From Halichondria panicea (taxonomy: Eukaryota; Porifera; Demospongiae; Suberitida; Halichondriidae), in contig NC_087377.1 of the NCBI RefSeq assembly GCF_963675165.1, positions 7,271,122-7,335,121 on the forward strand: a stretch of DNA of 64,000 nt, given 5' to 3'. The notes beneath the pieces are model-generated. The model had not been told where the DNA came from and did no database searches. It was given only the letters and a program-made list of their open reading frames with translations. Made by a program: the position numbers and the translations under genes. Shown piece by piece: positions 46,021 through 56,753 of this stretch; the stretch's first letter is position 1, and each line of letters opens with the position of its first letter.

Positions 46021-46252
46021 GTGTACATAGCCATTTTCCTTTATTTATTTATGTAAACCTCCAATGACAAAATTTATTTGATGACTTCGAGTTACAGCTC
46101 ATGTTAAAGATGAATTGTAATGAAGTTTTGAAAATCTAAGAACATGTGGAGCCGACTATCACATGCACCTATGCAGATGGTCATTTGTCACTTAAGGCAA
46201 GAAAATTTTCGTGGATTGCATTGTGTAGTTTGCGAAATTATCTTATAATACA

Positions 46253-46540
46253 GTGGCGTAGGAACAAAGGGCTGCAGCCCCCCCCCCCCCCCTTTATGGT
46301 TCACAAAATAATTCTTGATTGTTCAAGCCACTATATTCGATCTCTGAGCATGCAACATTTTTCTTGGGGATAACCTTTACCATTATGTTTTATATTACTC
46401 CAGAAAATTGAGGATCTGGAGGCAAAAAAGGGGAAAAAGAAACTTAAAAACTTTTTTCTGATGTTTCTTCTAGCATTTGCAAACCAGAAATCGAGATGTT
46501 TTCTAGACTTTCCTGCATATTGTGGCAACATGGTCTTCTC
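46253..46540. repeat. CAGTGGCGTAGGAA...CCCCCCCC dispersed repeat
   Basis: Starts CAGTGGCGTAGGAACAAAGG and a C16 run; continues through TTTGCAAACCAGAAATCGAG. Blocks of this kind are common in marine invertebrate assemblies. Another start lies at 52807 (CAGTGGCGTAGGAAT). Confidence 0.6.
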
Positions 46541-46999
46541 AGGGCTGGTAGGATAGGGACACTGAATAAATGGTTCAGCTGCAGCGTGTTCATCGGGACC
46601 CAGAGGCACTCACCAAATCACGAGAGAAAATTTACCATTGTTATACCACAATTATTTTAATCAATCGTGTTCAATTATTTAATCGCTGACAAACTGTTAA
46701 TAAATTCTGATCATGTGACCTACAGCCAATGATATCATCAAACCCAGTCATGTGACCGTACAGTGAAGTGTGCTTTTTTTATTTTATACTCGTGATTCAC
46801 CACTATTCAAGTCATCCCAGTCATCCCAGCTTGAAGCTAGGTAGCGTGATCAGCAATAACACAATTAGCAAGCCAGTGTGTTTTAATGCTGGTGCACTCA
46901 GATGATGCAATAATGCTCACGGTTGAGTCACTCCAGTATTTTTGTTACATTCTTGTTATAATAATTATATACATTCATTTTATATTCATTTTCCCATGT
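46541..46999. other. No gene seen
   Basis: AT-rich spacer with a CAGTCATGTGACC / GATCATGTGACCTACAG pair near 46708-46760. Confidence 0.4.
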
Positions 47000-47029
47000 A
47001 CACATGTTCCTTAAGTGCTTAATCATCAA

Positions 47030-47545
47030 TAGCTCCAATCTGAAAGAGAATGGGCTTGTGCCAAGGGTACACAAGAACATCATTCAATTCTTGTTGAATT
47101 ATTCTGAGGTGAACGGAGTTCTTCTTCCCGGGAGAGTACCTGGGTACAGTAGCTCCGACATCAAGCTGCTCCCATCCAGCAGCGGTGTATTTGGAAGCTG
47201 TACATGGAATCAATGGGTCAGGAAGAAAGTCGAGCAGCTGCTAACAGGACTTTTTGTCGCCTATGGCAGCAATTCCTACCATACCTTGTCCTCATGAAGC
47301 CGATGACCAACCTGTGCTGGGTGTACCAAAAAAACAGCACAGCCGTATTGAGAGCAGTAAACGATCCTGAGAGTGTTAAATCATCCACGCTCAAGGCCTT
47401 TGAGGGTCACTTGACACTGGTACAGCTCGAGCGATCCTACTATCAGACAACATTGGACCAGTGCAAGGAGTCGAACATATTATGTCTGTTTTTCCCAAGA
47501 TTCACTGTGCCATTGAGCAATGTTGGTGTCTTGCAAAAAAGTACA
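47030..47545 (+). pseudogene. Fragment of a DUF7869-type protein family
   Basis: The first frame carries GLVPRVHKNIIQFLLNYSE and GVLLPGRVPGYSSSDIKLLP. After a frameshift near 47200 the next frame carries TFCRLWQQFLPYLVLMKPMT, LCWVYQKNST and LERSYYQTTLDQCKES. I recognise this order as the N-terminal part of a large uncharacterised family in cnidarians, sponges and fish that ends in a DUF7869 domain; that attribution is from memory. The conserved downstream half is missing. Not functional. Confidence 0.6.
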
Positions 47546-48620
47546 GTAGACAGTATGTTAATGAATCTATAATACGGCTAAGTGCCTCAGTCGTTGGCCA
47601 CTTGTCAAAAAGAAATAATACGGAAATTCTTTGATAAAATAATGTAGGTCATAATTATGTGACACGCTTCGATTAGAGTTTAGTGTGTAGAGAGAAGAGA
47701 GAAGAGAGAAAATATAATGAAAGATCGACCAGCTCTGCAACAAAAAGTAGCAGTACTGTTTTCTGTTTATTTAGCTAACTATACATACCTGGTGGTGTGT
47801 AGAGAGAAGAGAGAAAAATATAATGAAAGATCGACCAGCTCTACAACAAAAAGTAGCAGTACTGTTTTCTATTTATTTAGCTAACTACATACCTGGTAGT
47901 GATCACTCACCCAATCTGAAGTACAATTATTTGAAAGTCAGCAGAAAAACAAAAGTATTGTGCTCAGTTATAATAAATAAAAGGTATCCACACCAACAGG
48001 AATCCAAAAACTAGGGACATGAAGACACTGTAAGGGAGCAGTGAACGATCCTGAGAGTGCACGCTCAAGGCCTTTGAGGGTCACTTAATACTGGTACAGC
48101 TTGAGTGATCCTACTATCAGACTATCAGACAACATTGGACCAGTGCAAGGAGTCGAACATATTATGTCTGAATTCACTGTGCCATTGAGCAATGTTGATG
48201 TCATGCAAAAAAGTACAGTAGACAGTATGTTAATGGATCTATAATACGGCTAAGAAAAGTTGTGCCTCAGTCGTTGGCCACTTGTCAAAAAGAAATGATA
48301 CGGAAATTCTTTGATAAATGTAGGTCATATGTTGTCATTACGATTAGAGTTTAGCGTGTAGAGAGAAGAGAGAAAAATATAATGAAAGCTCTGCAACAAA
48401 AAGTAGCAGTACTGTTTTCTAGCTAACTATATACCTGGTGGTGATTACTCACCGAATCTGAAGTACAATTATTTGAAAGTCAGCAGAAAAACAAAAGTAT
48501 TGTGCTAACATAAACCAGTTATAATAAATAAAAGGTATCCACACCAACAGGAATCCAAAAAATAAGGGACATGAAGACACTAGCTGTAAGGGAGCTAGTC
48601 CATACCAATAAAGAGGTGTT
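47351..48620. repeat. ~685-bp segmental tandem duplication
   Basis: AGCAGT(A/G)AACGATCCTGAGAG occurs at about 47353 and 48038; homology continues through CAGTGCAAGGAGTCGAACAT, TCGTTGGCCACTTGTCAAAA and GTGTAGAGAGAAGAGAGAA to CACACCAACAGGAATCCAAA. The second copy lacks several short blocks. The first copy also has a local ~120-bp repeat at 47690-47890. Confidence 0.85.
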
Positions 48621-48689
48621 GATTGGTCAGTGTATCTGTTTCTTGTATATACATGGAAAACCCTGGACCTGAGGTCACCATCCACCTTT

Positions 48690-48891
48690 TATTGCGATGG
48701 TGACATAATCACTTGCCGGGTCAGTGGTTCTGTGATTTTCCACCTTACATCAACACACCCATAGGGAATCTTTTGCAAGACACACCGCCTTCTACTAACA
48801 CGTTTGCTGGTGCCTCACTAGCAAAAACCCTCGACATCAGAGTTAGTGTTAGTGTTAAAGAGTATATCCACAATCAACGTGTATTGCGTGG
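48690..48891 (+). CDS. Possible exon, unknown
   Basis: An open frame ending in a GTAAGT donor at about 48892 encodes TPIGNLLQDTPPSTNTFAGA and SVSVKEYIHNQRVLRG. No family recognised; low confidence that it is expressed. Confidence 0.25.
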
Positions 48892-48918
48892 TAAGTGAAA
48901 TTTAGACTGAATCATCGT

Positions 48919-49700
48919 CACTTGCTAGTGAAAAAGATAGTTGTGAAGTATCTAGTGGAGGTGCTCAAGTGCGATGTAGAGGTTTATGTATTATAATTAT
49001 GAATGTTTAAAAACTATGGTTCAAATATAGCCCCTTCAAAGTGGACCAATTTGTTCGACCTTCCACTGTCGTAATCCGATGTCTGACTATCACACAGTAC
49101 CTCACTAAACTTGGCAATCATCACTTGCTAGTGAAAAAGATAGTTGTGAAGTATCTAGTGGAGGTGCTCAAGCAAGGATGAACACGGTACTGCAATCTCA
49201 CCGGGGTTATTTCTGGCCGGATTAAATTGTTCTGAAGTAAGTGCCTTATGATTTTTGCCTGAAGTATGGGGGGGAAGTAATATCAAGTGCGATGTAGAGG
49301 TTTATGTATTATAATTATGAATGTTTAGAAACTATAGTTCAAATAATAGCCCCTTCAAAGTGGACCAATTTGTTCGACCTTCCACTGTCGTAATCCGATG
49401 TCTGACTATCACACAGTACCTCACTAAACTTGGCAATCATCACTTGCTAGTGAAAAAGATAGTTGTGAAGTATCTAGTGGAGGTGCTCAAGTGCGATGTA
49501 GAGGTTTATGTATTATAATTATGAATGTTTAGAAACTATGGTTCAAATATAGGCCCTTCAAAGTGGACCAATTTGTTCGACCTTCCACTGTCGTAATCCG
49601 ATGTCTGACTATCACACAGTACCTCACTAAACTTGGCAATCATCACTTGCTAGTGAAAAAGATAGTTGTAAAGTATCTAGTGGAGGTGCTCAAGTGCGAT
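48919..49700. repeat. 203-bp tandem repeat with one 116-bp insertion
   Basis: CACTTGCTAGTGAAAAAGAT occurs at 48919, 49122, 49441 and 49644. Spacings are 203, 319 and 203; the 319 interval is 203 plus a 116-base insert (about 49172-49288). Each unit holds GTGAAGTATCTAGTGGAGGT and GTGGACCAATTTGTTCGACC. One plus frame reads LVKKIVVKYLVEVLKCDVEV in several units. Confidence 0.95.
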
Positions 49701-50445
49701 GTTGAGCTTTATGTAAGTTATGGATAATTGGTTCCGGAAAAGAACCACAACGGTATAATTATGTGATAGAGTTTAGGAAAATGATTGTTACAGTAGTGTA
49801 TTTCAACATGGAAATGCCCTAACGAAAACGAGCACTTGTGGTCTGTCTCTTTGCTCTATCGCTTTCGAGTATATATAGGGGAGCATGTGAGGATCCGATG
49901 GACTAGGACATTGGAAACCTCTCTGCTGAATTTACATCATGTTTTCCGTGGGGTAACAGGCAATTTTGGGATAAGCTTGTCAAGCATTGGAACAGGAAGT
50001 ACCCACGTCTGGTAACCACCCCGTGTGCGCTCCAGGTGAAGTACTCACGGTTAGTGAACCAAGGTGAAAAACGTTTTTGTAAAGTATCTAGTGGAGGTGC
50101 TCAAGTGCGATGTTGAGGTTTATGTACTAATTTATAAGTTATGGATAATAGGTTCCGGAAAAAACCCACAACGGTATGTGATAGAGTTTAGGAAAACGAT
50201 TTATACATTAGTTAATTTCAACATGGAAATGCCCTAAAGAAAGCGAGCAAACACTTGTGGTCTGTCTCTTTGCTGTATCGCTTGAGGGGAGCATGTTGAG
50301 GATCAAATGGACTAGGGCATTGGAAACCTCCCTGCTGAATTTACATCATGTTGTCCGTGGGGTAACAGGCAATTGGGATAAGCTTGTCAAGCATTGGAAC
50401 AGGAAGTAACCACGTCTGGTAACCACCCCGTGTGAATAATACAAT
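49671..50445. repeat. ~365-bp duplication, copies 411 bp apart
   Basis: AAGTATCTAGTGGAGGTGCT starts copies at 49671 and 50082. Both include GGTTCCGGAAAA, GAGCACTTGTGGTCTGTCTC-like sequence and GTTATC-free GGGGTAACAGGCAATT, ending in ACGTCTGGTAACCACCCCGT. Confidence 0.85.
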
Positions 50446-51350
50446 GTAATAAGGCCACCTGACTCCACAGCTAATATTGGGTTCCAGGTCCAAAATTTTT
50501 TCACTAAAAAAAAAACTTTCACTCTGATAAGCTCAGTGCCCTCCTGGCGGGAACTTTGACCTCGACGATGCACCAGCATATTATTTACCTCCTCCTCATC
50601 CAAACAATCCATAGTTCCACCTAACGTCACAGTGACGTTTAGAATTCCACAATTTCATCACCCCTATGATGGCTGGGGACACTAATCCAACAATTCTTCT
50701 GCTACTTCGCCATCACTAATTGTTGGTAATGAACCCGTACAATTTGCAGAACTAGTGTATTATAGAATATAACGGAACTATGGTTCAAATAATATAGCTC
50801 CTTCAAAGTGGAATAATTTGTTCGACCTTTCACCGTCGTAATTGGTTTTTTAATTTAACCCCTCAATCCTATTCTGGCCGTAATTCCTAAAAATGTATTT
50901 TAGTGGCAAAAAGATAGTTGTGAAGTATCTAGTGGAGGTGCTCAAGTGCGATGTAGAGGTTTATGTATTATAATTATGAATGTTTAGAAACTAAGGTTCA
51001 AATATAGCCCCTTCAAAGTGGACCAATTTGTTCGATCTTACACTGTCGTAATCCGATGTCTGACTTTCAGAGCTCTGGTGAATAGAAAAATGGTGAATAG
51101 AAAAATAAAAAAGCACAGGTGTTTAACGAAACTATGGTTCAAATATAGCAAGTGGACCAATTTGTTCGACCTTACACTGTCGTAATCTGACTATCACACA
51201 GTACCTCACTAAACTTGGCAAACTGTTACTGGTTTTTTAATTTAACAAATCACCCACTCAATCCTATTCTGACCGTATGTATTTTAAGTTACTTATCATC
51301 GGCCAACACACAGGAAGTGCTCAAAGAATTAAAGCTCATCTGAGGCAGGT
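50446..51350. repeat. Further scattered copies of the 203-bp unit
   Basis: Partial copies of CAAAGTGGACCAATTTGTTC and TATCTAGTGGAGGTGCTCAA at 50770-50840, 50905-51065 and 51125-51225, diverged and rearranged. Confidence 0.75.
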
Positions 51351-51572
51351 TCAACATCGTGGGGTGTAAGGATCGATGCAAAAATAGTCCCTGGATTCGA
51401 ATTTGGTCAAGCTTTTCTTCTGTTTGTTAGTAGAGAAATATGAGATTACAAACCACTGGGCTTCACAACCTTCCCTGAGGGCTCTCCCCGTCGTATGGCC
51501 ATACAGGGCCCGGGATACAACTCTGTGTTCATCTGCTCGGACCATAGCCTAGTTGGAGCCTGTGTACTTTAG

Positions 51573-51766
51573 TCCCTACACCAATCACCAGCGCTGCCAC
51601 TGATGGCTCTCAGGCCGACCCTCTCACTATGCTCATCATCATCATTGGTATACTGTTTGCCCTTGTCCTCATAGTGGTGGTTGTTAATGATGGGGCAGAG
51701 ACAGAGATTCTGTCAACAGCTCTGAAATGGTACTGGCAAGAAAAGATTAAGCGACATGCGTATTGA
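51573..51766 (+). pseudogene. Transmembrane exon remnant of a receptor-like gene
   Basis: After an AG acceptor (51571-51572) the frame reads TPITSAATDGSQADPLTM, then a clean hydrophobic helix (LIIIIGILFALVLIVVVV), then a short polar tail ending at TGA. The shape is a membrane-proximal Thr/Ser-rich stalk plus single-pass helix. No ectodomain exons are visible upstream among the repeats, so it is probably an orphan exon. Confidence 0.45.
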
Positions 51767-53230
51767 TGAAAGATGTAAGGTACATTTTGTTGGCAAAAAT
51801 TAATGTTATTTGTGGTATGGGTTATTTGTGGTATGGTACTGCATTGAATTTATTGCGTTGTTGTGTACCGCAATAACATAATTAACGCTCACGCTAAATA
51901 GAAATAGAAACAAAATTAATTGCGAAAATTGTTCAACACACAAAACATGCATGTGTAGACGTTTCTTACGGTGTCAAATCTGTCAATTTTGTGTTTTGAA
52001 TTGAGATTGAGGAGGATTGAAAATTAACACCAATTACTTTCTTTCATTACTTCCACTATATTCTTCCCATAATTCAATCTATTCTAGTCAGACAGACGCC
52101 AAAAAATGGATCAAGGAAGCAGTATACTGTTGTATGTCTGTTATTATAATTATATGTGCTTACCCTAGCTTGTAGAAACTAAAGAAAATAATAACAATAA
52201 GAATGTACCCTTTTCGACCGACACATGAAATACTTGCCCCTAGGCTGGCTGCTATTAACTAACCATTGCATGTTTGGTGCTAAAACACAAAACCTACAGT
52301 TTCAGTAAACACGATGAATCTGTAAAACTGTAAAAGTTCCGATACAATGCAATATTCCCAATTGTGTCCGAGTATTCTTTGTATACGCTGGGAACAAGTC
52401 AGGTAGATGTGAAAGTAATCCTCAAATACTCAACAGACAAAGGTGATCAGCTGTGCAAACAATAGGTATCATCTACACCAATCTGACAATATTTACACTT
52501 ACCAAGTGACAAATGTAGACTAGGTGTATATAATTATATGCATTGTCTGTACATGTGCACATAAATCTGCCAAAAAATCTTTTTTCAAAGCTATATATAT
52601 ATAGCTCATCATGGAAAAAACGGCGGCAAGACTCCAGATAACCCCGGGCCGCCCAAGGCACCACCAAGGGCCAAACCAAAGTCAAGGTAAAGTTAATACT
52701 TGCTAAGATTCCTGCTATTGTTATAGTCTCTCAGTCTGCATGATATACATGGTGTTTTATTAATAGCTTCTAGTCTCTATAGTCTGCATGAGTGTTTGAT
52801 TAAAAATCAGTGGCGTAGGAATCATGTAGGGGCTGCTTGATGCTGCTACTCAGCTCAGCTAAATTGGCTATAGCTGTGGCTGTTCAGTTTTTTCACTTGA
52901 TGGCCTGTGTTCACCAGTAACTTCTAGGCATTTGTCAACTTCGAATTCGTCCTCCTGAATTTCTGCAGCCATGCATGTTTCCATTAGTATAGCAAGTTGT
53001 TCATTGCTAGCTACAATTATAGCCGTACAGAACTGAGAAGCTAATTGCGGAGCTCAGAAATTGACGATCATTATAACGAACACAGCTGCGATGCTTTTCG
53101 GTATACACTGCAGTATTGATCTCTAAATACCCGGAGAGGGCCACTTCCCTTATCCTGTATCAAAAAAACATTGCAACAAGGCATAAAGCCTTAAGATAAA
53201 AGCCACTTTCACTTGCGGTGACAAATATTG
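51767..53230. other. No gene; possible exon at 52609
   Basis: AT-rich. A short ATG block (52609-52687) ends before GTAAAG, like the block at 44668. A CAGTGGCGTAGGAAT repeat start lies at 52807. Confidence 0.4.
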
Positions 53231-53249
53231 AGTGTACATGTGGTGCAGT

Positions 53250-54150
53250 GCACATAGGATCTGCTCAACAAAATGTTGTAAAGAAAACGCACGTAGAAAA
53301 GGCATGCCTAATTTAACTGTTGAAATGTTCCGTTCGTGGATAGATAATAAACATGAGTTAAGTAAACAAACAGCTCGTAAATGGTTGCATATATTGGGAT
53401 TTAAACAGTTGAACCATCAAAAAGGTGTCTATTTTGATGGGCATGAAAGGGACGACGTAGTAGCATTATAGAAAACAATTTCTTGATAAATTAGATATGT
53501 GTTACGGCAATCATACTCCAATTTTACTTCCAGGAGAGTTGCCCCTTGTTTCCATCCACCATGAGTCCACATTTTTTGCTAATGCAGACCAGGATTATTA
53601 CTACGGTGATGACTCTATTACCATACTAAAGCAAAAAAGTTTGGGACAATCTATAATGGTGTCCGATTTCATAGAGGAGGCAAGTGTAGATTTTTTTACA
53701 GCATGATGGTGTTGAAGCATGTTTGTTACTAGAGACTCAAAGTGAGCGATGCAATAGATTTTTGATACAGGTAAATAAAGCTATTGATATATTTAACAGT
53801 AAATACCCTGATAAACAAGCTCTGTTTATATTTGATAATGCTCCATCTCATCGTAAACGTAGTGATGATTCTCTTAATGTGGGTCCTGGTGGAAAGCAAC
53901 CTGTCATGAAAGATACGGTTGTTCGATAGGAAGGTTCAAAAATTGGTTAATGATAGTGGTATTCCTAAGGGTATGAAATTAGACACTTTGGGAATGAATG
54001 CCCAAAAAATGAGAGGTGTTGGGAAGTCATGAAGAATTTCAAAGTGTCAAAACACTTGTTGAAGAACTGGTGGAAAACAGGTCCAACATACGTTTGTTTT
54101 TCCTTAAAATTCAAATTAATGGTTAGTGTGTGTTGACAGTGCAAGGTGTT
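53250..54150 (+). pseudogene. DDE-superfamily transposase relic
   Basis: Frames on the plus strand in order: an N-terminal helical DNA-binding-like stretch (LSKQTARKWLHILGFKQLN, KGVYFDGHERDDVV), then LPLVSIHHESTFFANADQ (first acidic site region), QKSLGQSIMVSDFIEE, KYPDKQALFIFDNAPSH (second acidic site), GPGGKQPVMKDT and IPKGMKLDTLGMNAQKM. Stops and frameshifts occur near 53470, 53705, 53925 and 54015. The end of the catalytic domain is missing. The motif order fits a DDE endonuclease-like transposase group seen in sponges and fungi (recalled, not searched). Confidence 0.7.
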
Positions 54151-56499
54151 GTAGCACATGCATCCTCACATACATCATATAATTGTTATTAATTTTGCTG
54201 AAGCACATGGTGGAGGACTGTACACGTACATGATGACGCATGCATGCAAGGAAAGAGAAGGTAACCACTAACAATTGAGTAAAATAACTTCATAAATTAT
54301 TAGGAGTATGAAACAGAGCCGGAAGAAGCGCTTTGACCAAGCCACGTGCTTGCATATAAATGTGAACACGACAGTTGTTTATTTAGTATACTACTTACAG
54401 ATAAAATTGTCAGGTTTTTTCATGACCAGTACATTCATCATTATAGCTCCTTATTTAAAACCAGAATGATTATGTTTACCAAAGAGTATGTTCTTATATT
54501 CACTCAAACTACCCATAATTCATTGCATCATCATAATAAAGTGAAGTGAAATGTCATGTCAAATCTGACCCGTGTCTGTCAGGTACCTTGCCATTTATTT
54601 TTTTAATTACCAGTCTTGTGCTACTATGAAGTGTATTAAAGACGACGAAGGAACTTGCACAGCACGTATTGAAGTGATTAGTGCGATACACACACACGAA
54701 GAAGAATATCCCATATACAGGAGGAGTACAACGAAGCTTGTAACAGGTACGTGACTCTGGCTTTGTATAAGTGTTGTATATAGTATATCATGACATGCAC
54801 TGGTAGATTTATACCCTTCACACACCATAGCGCAACAATTATTTGACCACCCACCCAATGATTATTACACTAAACTCTACGTTGTGTAAGTCCCATCGCC
54901 TTCAGTTTACAGACAAAGTGGGGCTTATCTTGAGTGTACCTCTGGTAGAGGTCCAGTGCTGTGCTGATCTTGAACTTCCTGAAAGTAGGTATGCAGGGAA
55001 CTTGGAAAGAGAAGCTGAAACAAATATTTTGGAACGGGCGTAGGAAAGAATTAACGCTCAGACCACGAAGAAGATACGCTTCCTAGAAATTCTGAAAACA
55101 CGTAGTACTGCTGCTAAAACAGAAAATAAAGATATGCTGAAAAAGTATGCTATAAGAAGGTCCAAGGCGATTACGAAAGGATTTTAAACATGATTGTAGA
55201 TGATGCCAAAAGGTGTACATCAACCATGCAATCTATTTTCAAGGTTTTTAACAATTATTATGTAATAATTATATACGCTGCCATAAGTTTCGTCTTCACA
55301 CCCCTGGAGGCCATGCCGAGCTGAAGTCCGTGCTGGTCTAGTCTGCTTTGTTGCAAGTGAGTGTAAACTGTTGTTTCCTTTTACTTTCCTGTGGAGTTGG
55401 CTGCCATAAGTTTCGTCACACTGGATTACAATATAAACATGCTTCTCGTATGCTGCCCTGAAACTGATGTTCATGCGCATATGTCACAACGAGAGTCTGA
55501 TGACAGCTTATCATAGCCACGGCTCAAGACTAATCCGATTATCAGTAGAAGGATCTCCACTAGATTATGTGTAACTGTTTGGTCTTCAAAAACTAAACTA
55601 ACAGAAAAATAAAAGTGTGAAACTGTGTTTGTTGTATTCAAAAGCTCTTCAATTTCTTCCAAATTGTGGCTCCCCATTCTGATCGACATGTAGAACAAAA
55701 CATTTCTGAGGGAGCGCCTCCATTCAGTCCGGCCATAGCCAGGTCCCACTGTTTGAACTTCACTCTATAGTGGAAACACTGTAAATCTGTTTAGTTTAAT
55801 ATATAAAAATAAAAATAAAGCAGCTATCCTCTCGCTCAAGAAGTCTTGCTTTTATACAGAAAAAGATTCCGGTGCATGTTCTAGAAGGTAGACTTAATTA
55901 TTGTGGTTATGTTTAGTTACCATAAATTATAAGGAATGTTTATTAGTTAATTATCTTCTTGGAGCAGAGACCTCAATAGTCTTTTGTTACGAAGTTATTG
56001 TAAAGAGGCCTGCACGTCTCTGTGTACTATACCCTAATTGCACGTATGTTAAGTTCTGTCAGTTGTTCTCATTGATACCTATTGTTGTGTGAAGTTCTAT
56101 CACTCAAAACTAAAGTCGAAGATACGCGCTGTACCGCTGGTGCTTGTTCAAACACTCTTGCCAACAAACAACAGATTATTTGAAGGGTGCTGTATGGAAA
56201 GCCTTTCGCCATAGGCTGTTACGTATCACCAAAGAGGATGAGGACTGGTATCCAGAGCCAGTAGAAAAACACAAGTATTGTGAGTCTGATCAACTGATTG
56301 TCTTAACCTAAACCAGTTATAAGGTTATACACATCTAACAGGACTATGGACGTGAAGATGCAGTAAGGGAGCTAGTCCCCACCAATAAAGCGAGGTGTGT
56401 GAAACTCAATGGGTGTGTGATAATTACTTAATGATAAAAAATAGAACCAACAACGGCAATGGCAGGACTAACACTATAACTGCTGCATCACAACCAGGG
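54151..56499. other. Unassigned fragments
   Basis: A plus-strand stretch ending at a GTACGT donor near 54748 (MKCIKDDEGTCTARIEVISA) and a Lys/Glu/Arg-rich stretch at 54960-55180 look like decayed coding sequence without a recognised family. GCTGCCATAAGTTTCGTC is repeated at 55278 and 55399. A copy of the CACCAATAAAG unit lies at 56320-56400. Confidence 0.35.
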
Positions 56500-56620
56500 T
56501 GTCATACAGGATTTTGAAATAGGGGGGGGAAATCTGCGTGGCGGCGCTCGAGTACGGCACGCAGGGGGGTCCGGGGGCATGCTCCCCTAGAAATTGTTTG
56601 TGCTCTTGAGGTGAATTCTG
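56500..56620. repeat. GGGGGTCCGGGGGCATGCTC dispersed repeat
   Basis: G-rich block CAGGGGGGTCCGGGGGCATG followed by CTCCCCTAGAAATT, a sequence type common at the end of dispersed repeats in marine invertebrates. Confidence 0.55.
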
Positions 56621-56753
56621 GTGGGATTTTGGGGGTTTTAAATGGGTGTCAAAATGTGGTTTGTGGGTTTGTATTTTTCTATGTGCATAAGTCAACAAAA
56701 CATGCCATGTGCTCTTAAAAGCATACTCTTAAAGCTTAGACTTTGACTAAGAC

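Noticed and set aside
46331-46609. Minus-strand frame with WFANARRNIRKK, like homeodomain helix 3
   Set aside because: The segment lies inside the CAGTGGCGTAGGAA / poly-C dispersed repeat, and no other homeodomain helix or splice context supports it.
54346-54549. 67-codon plus-strand frame
   Set aside because: AT-rich, no motif, no neighbouring exon in phase.
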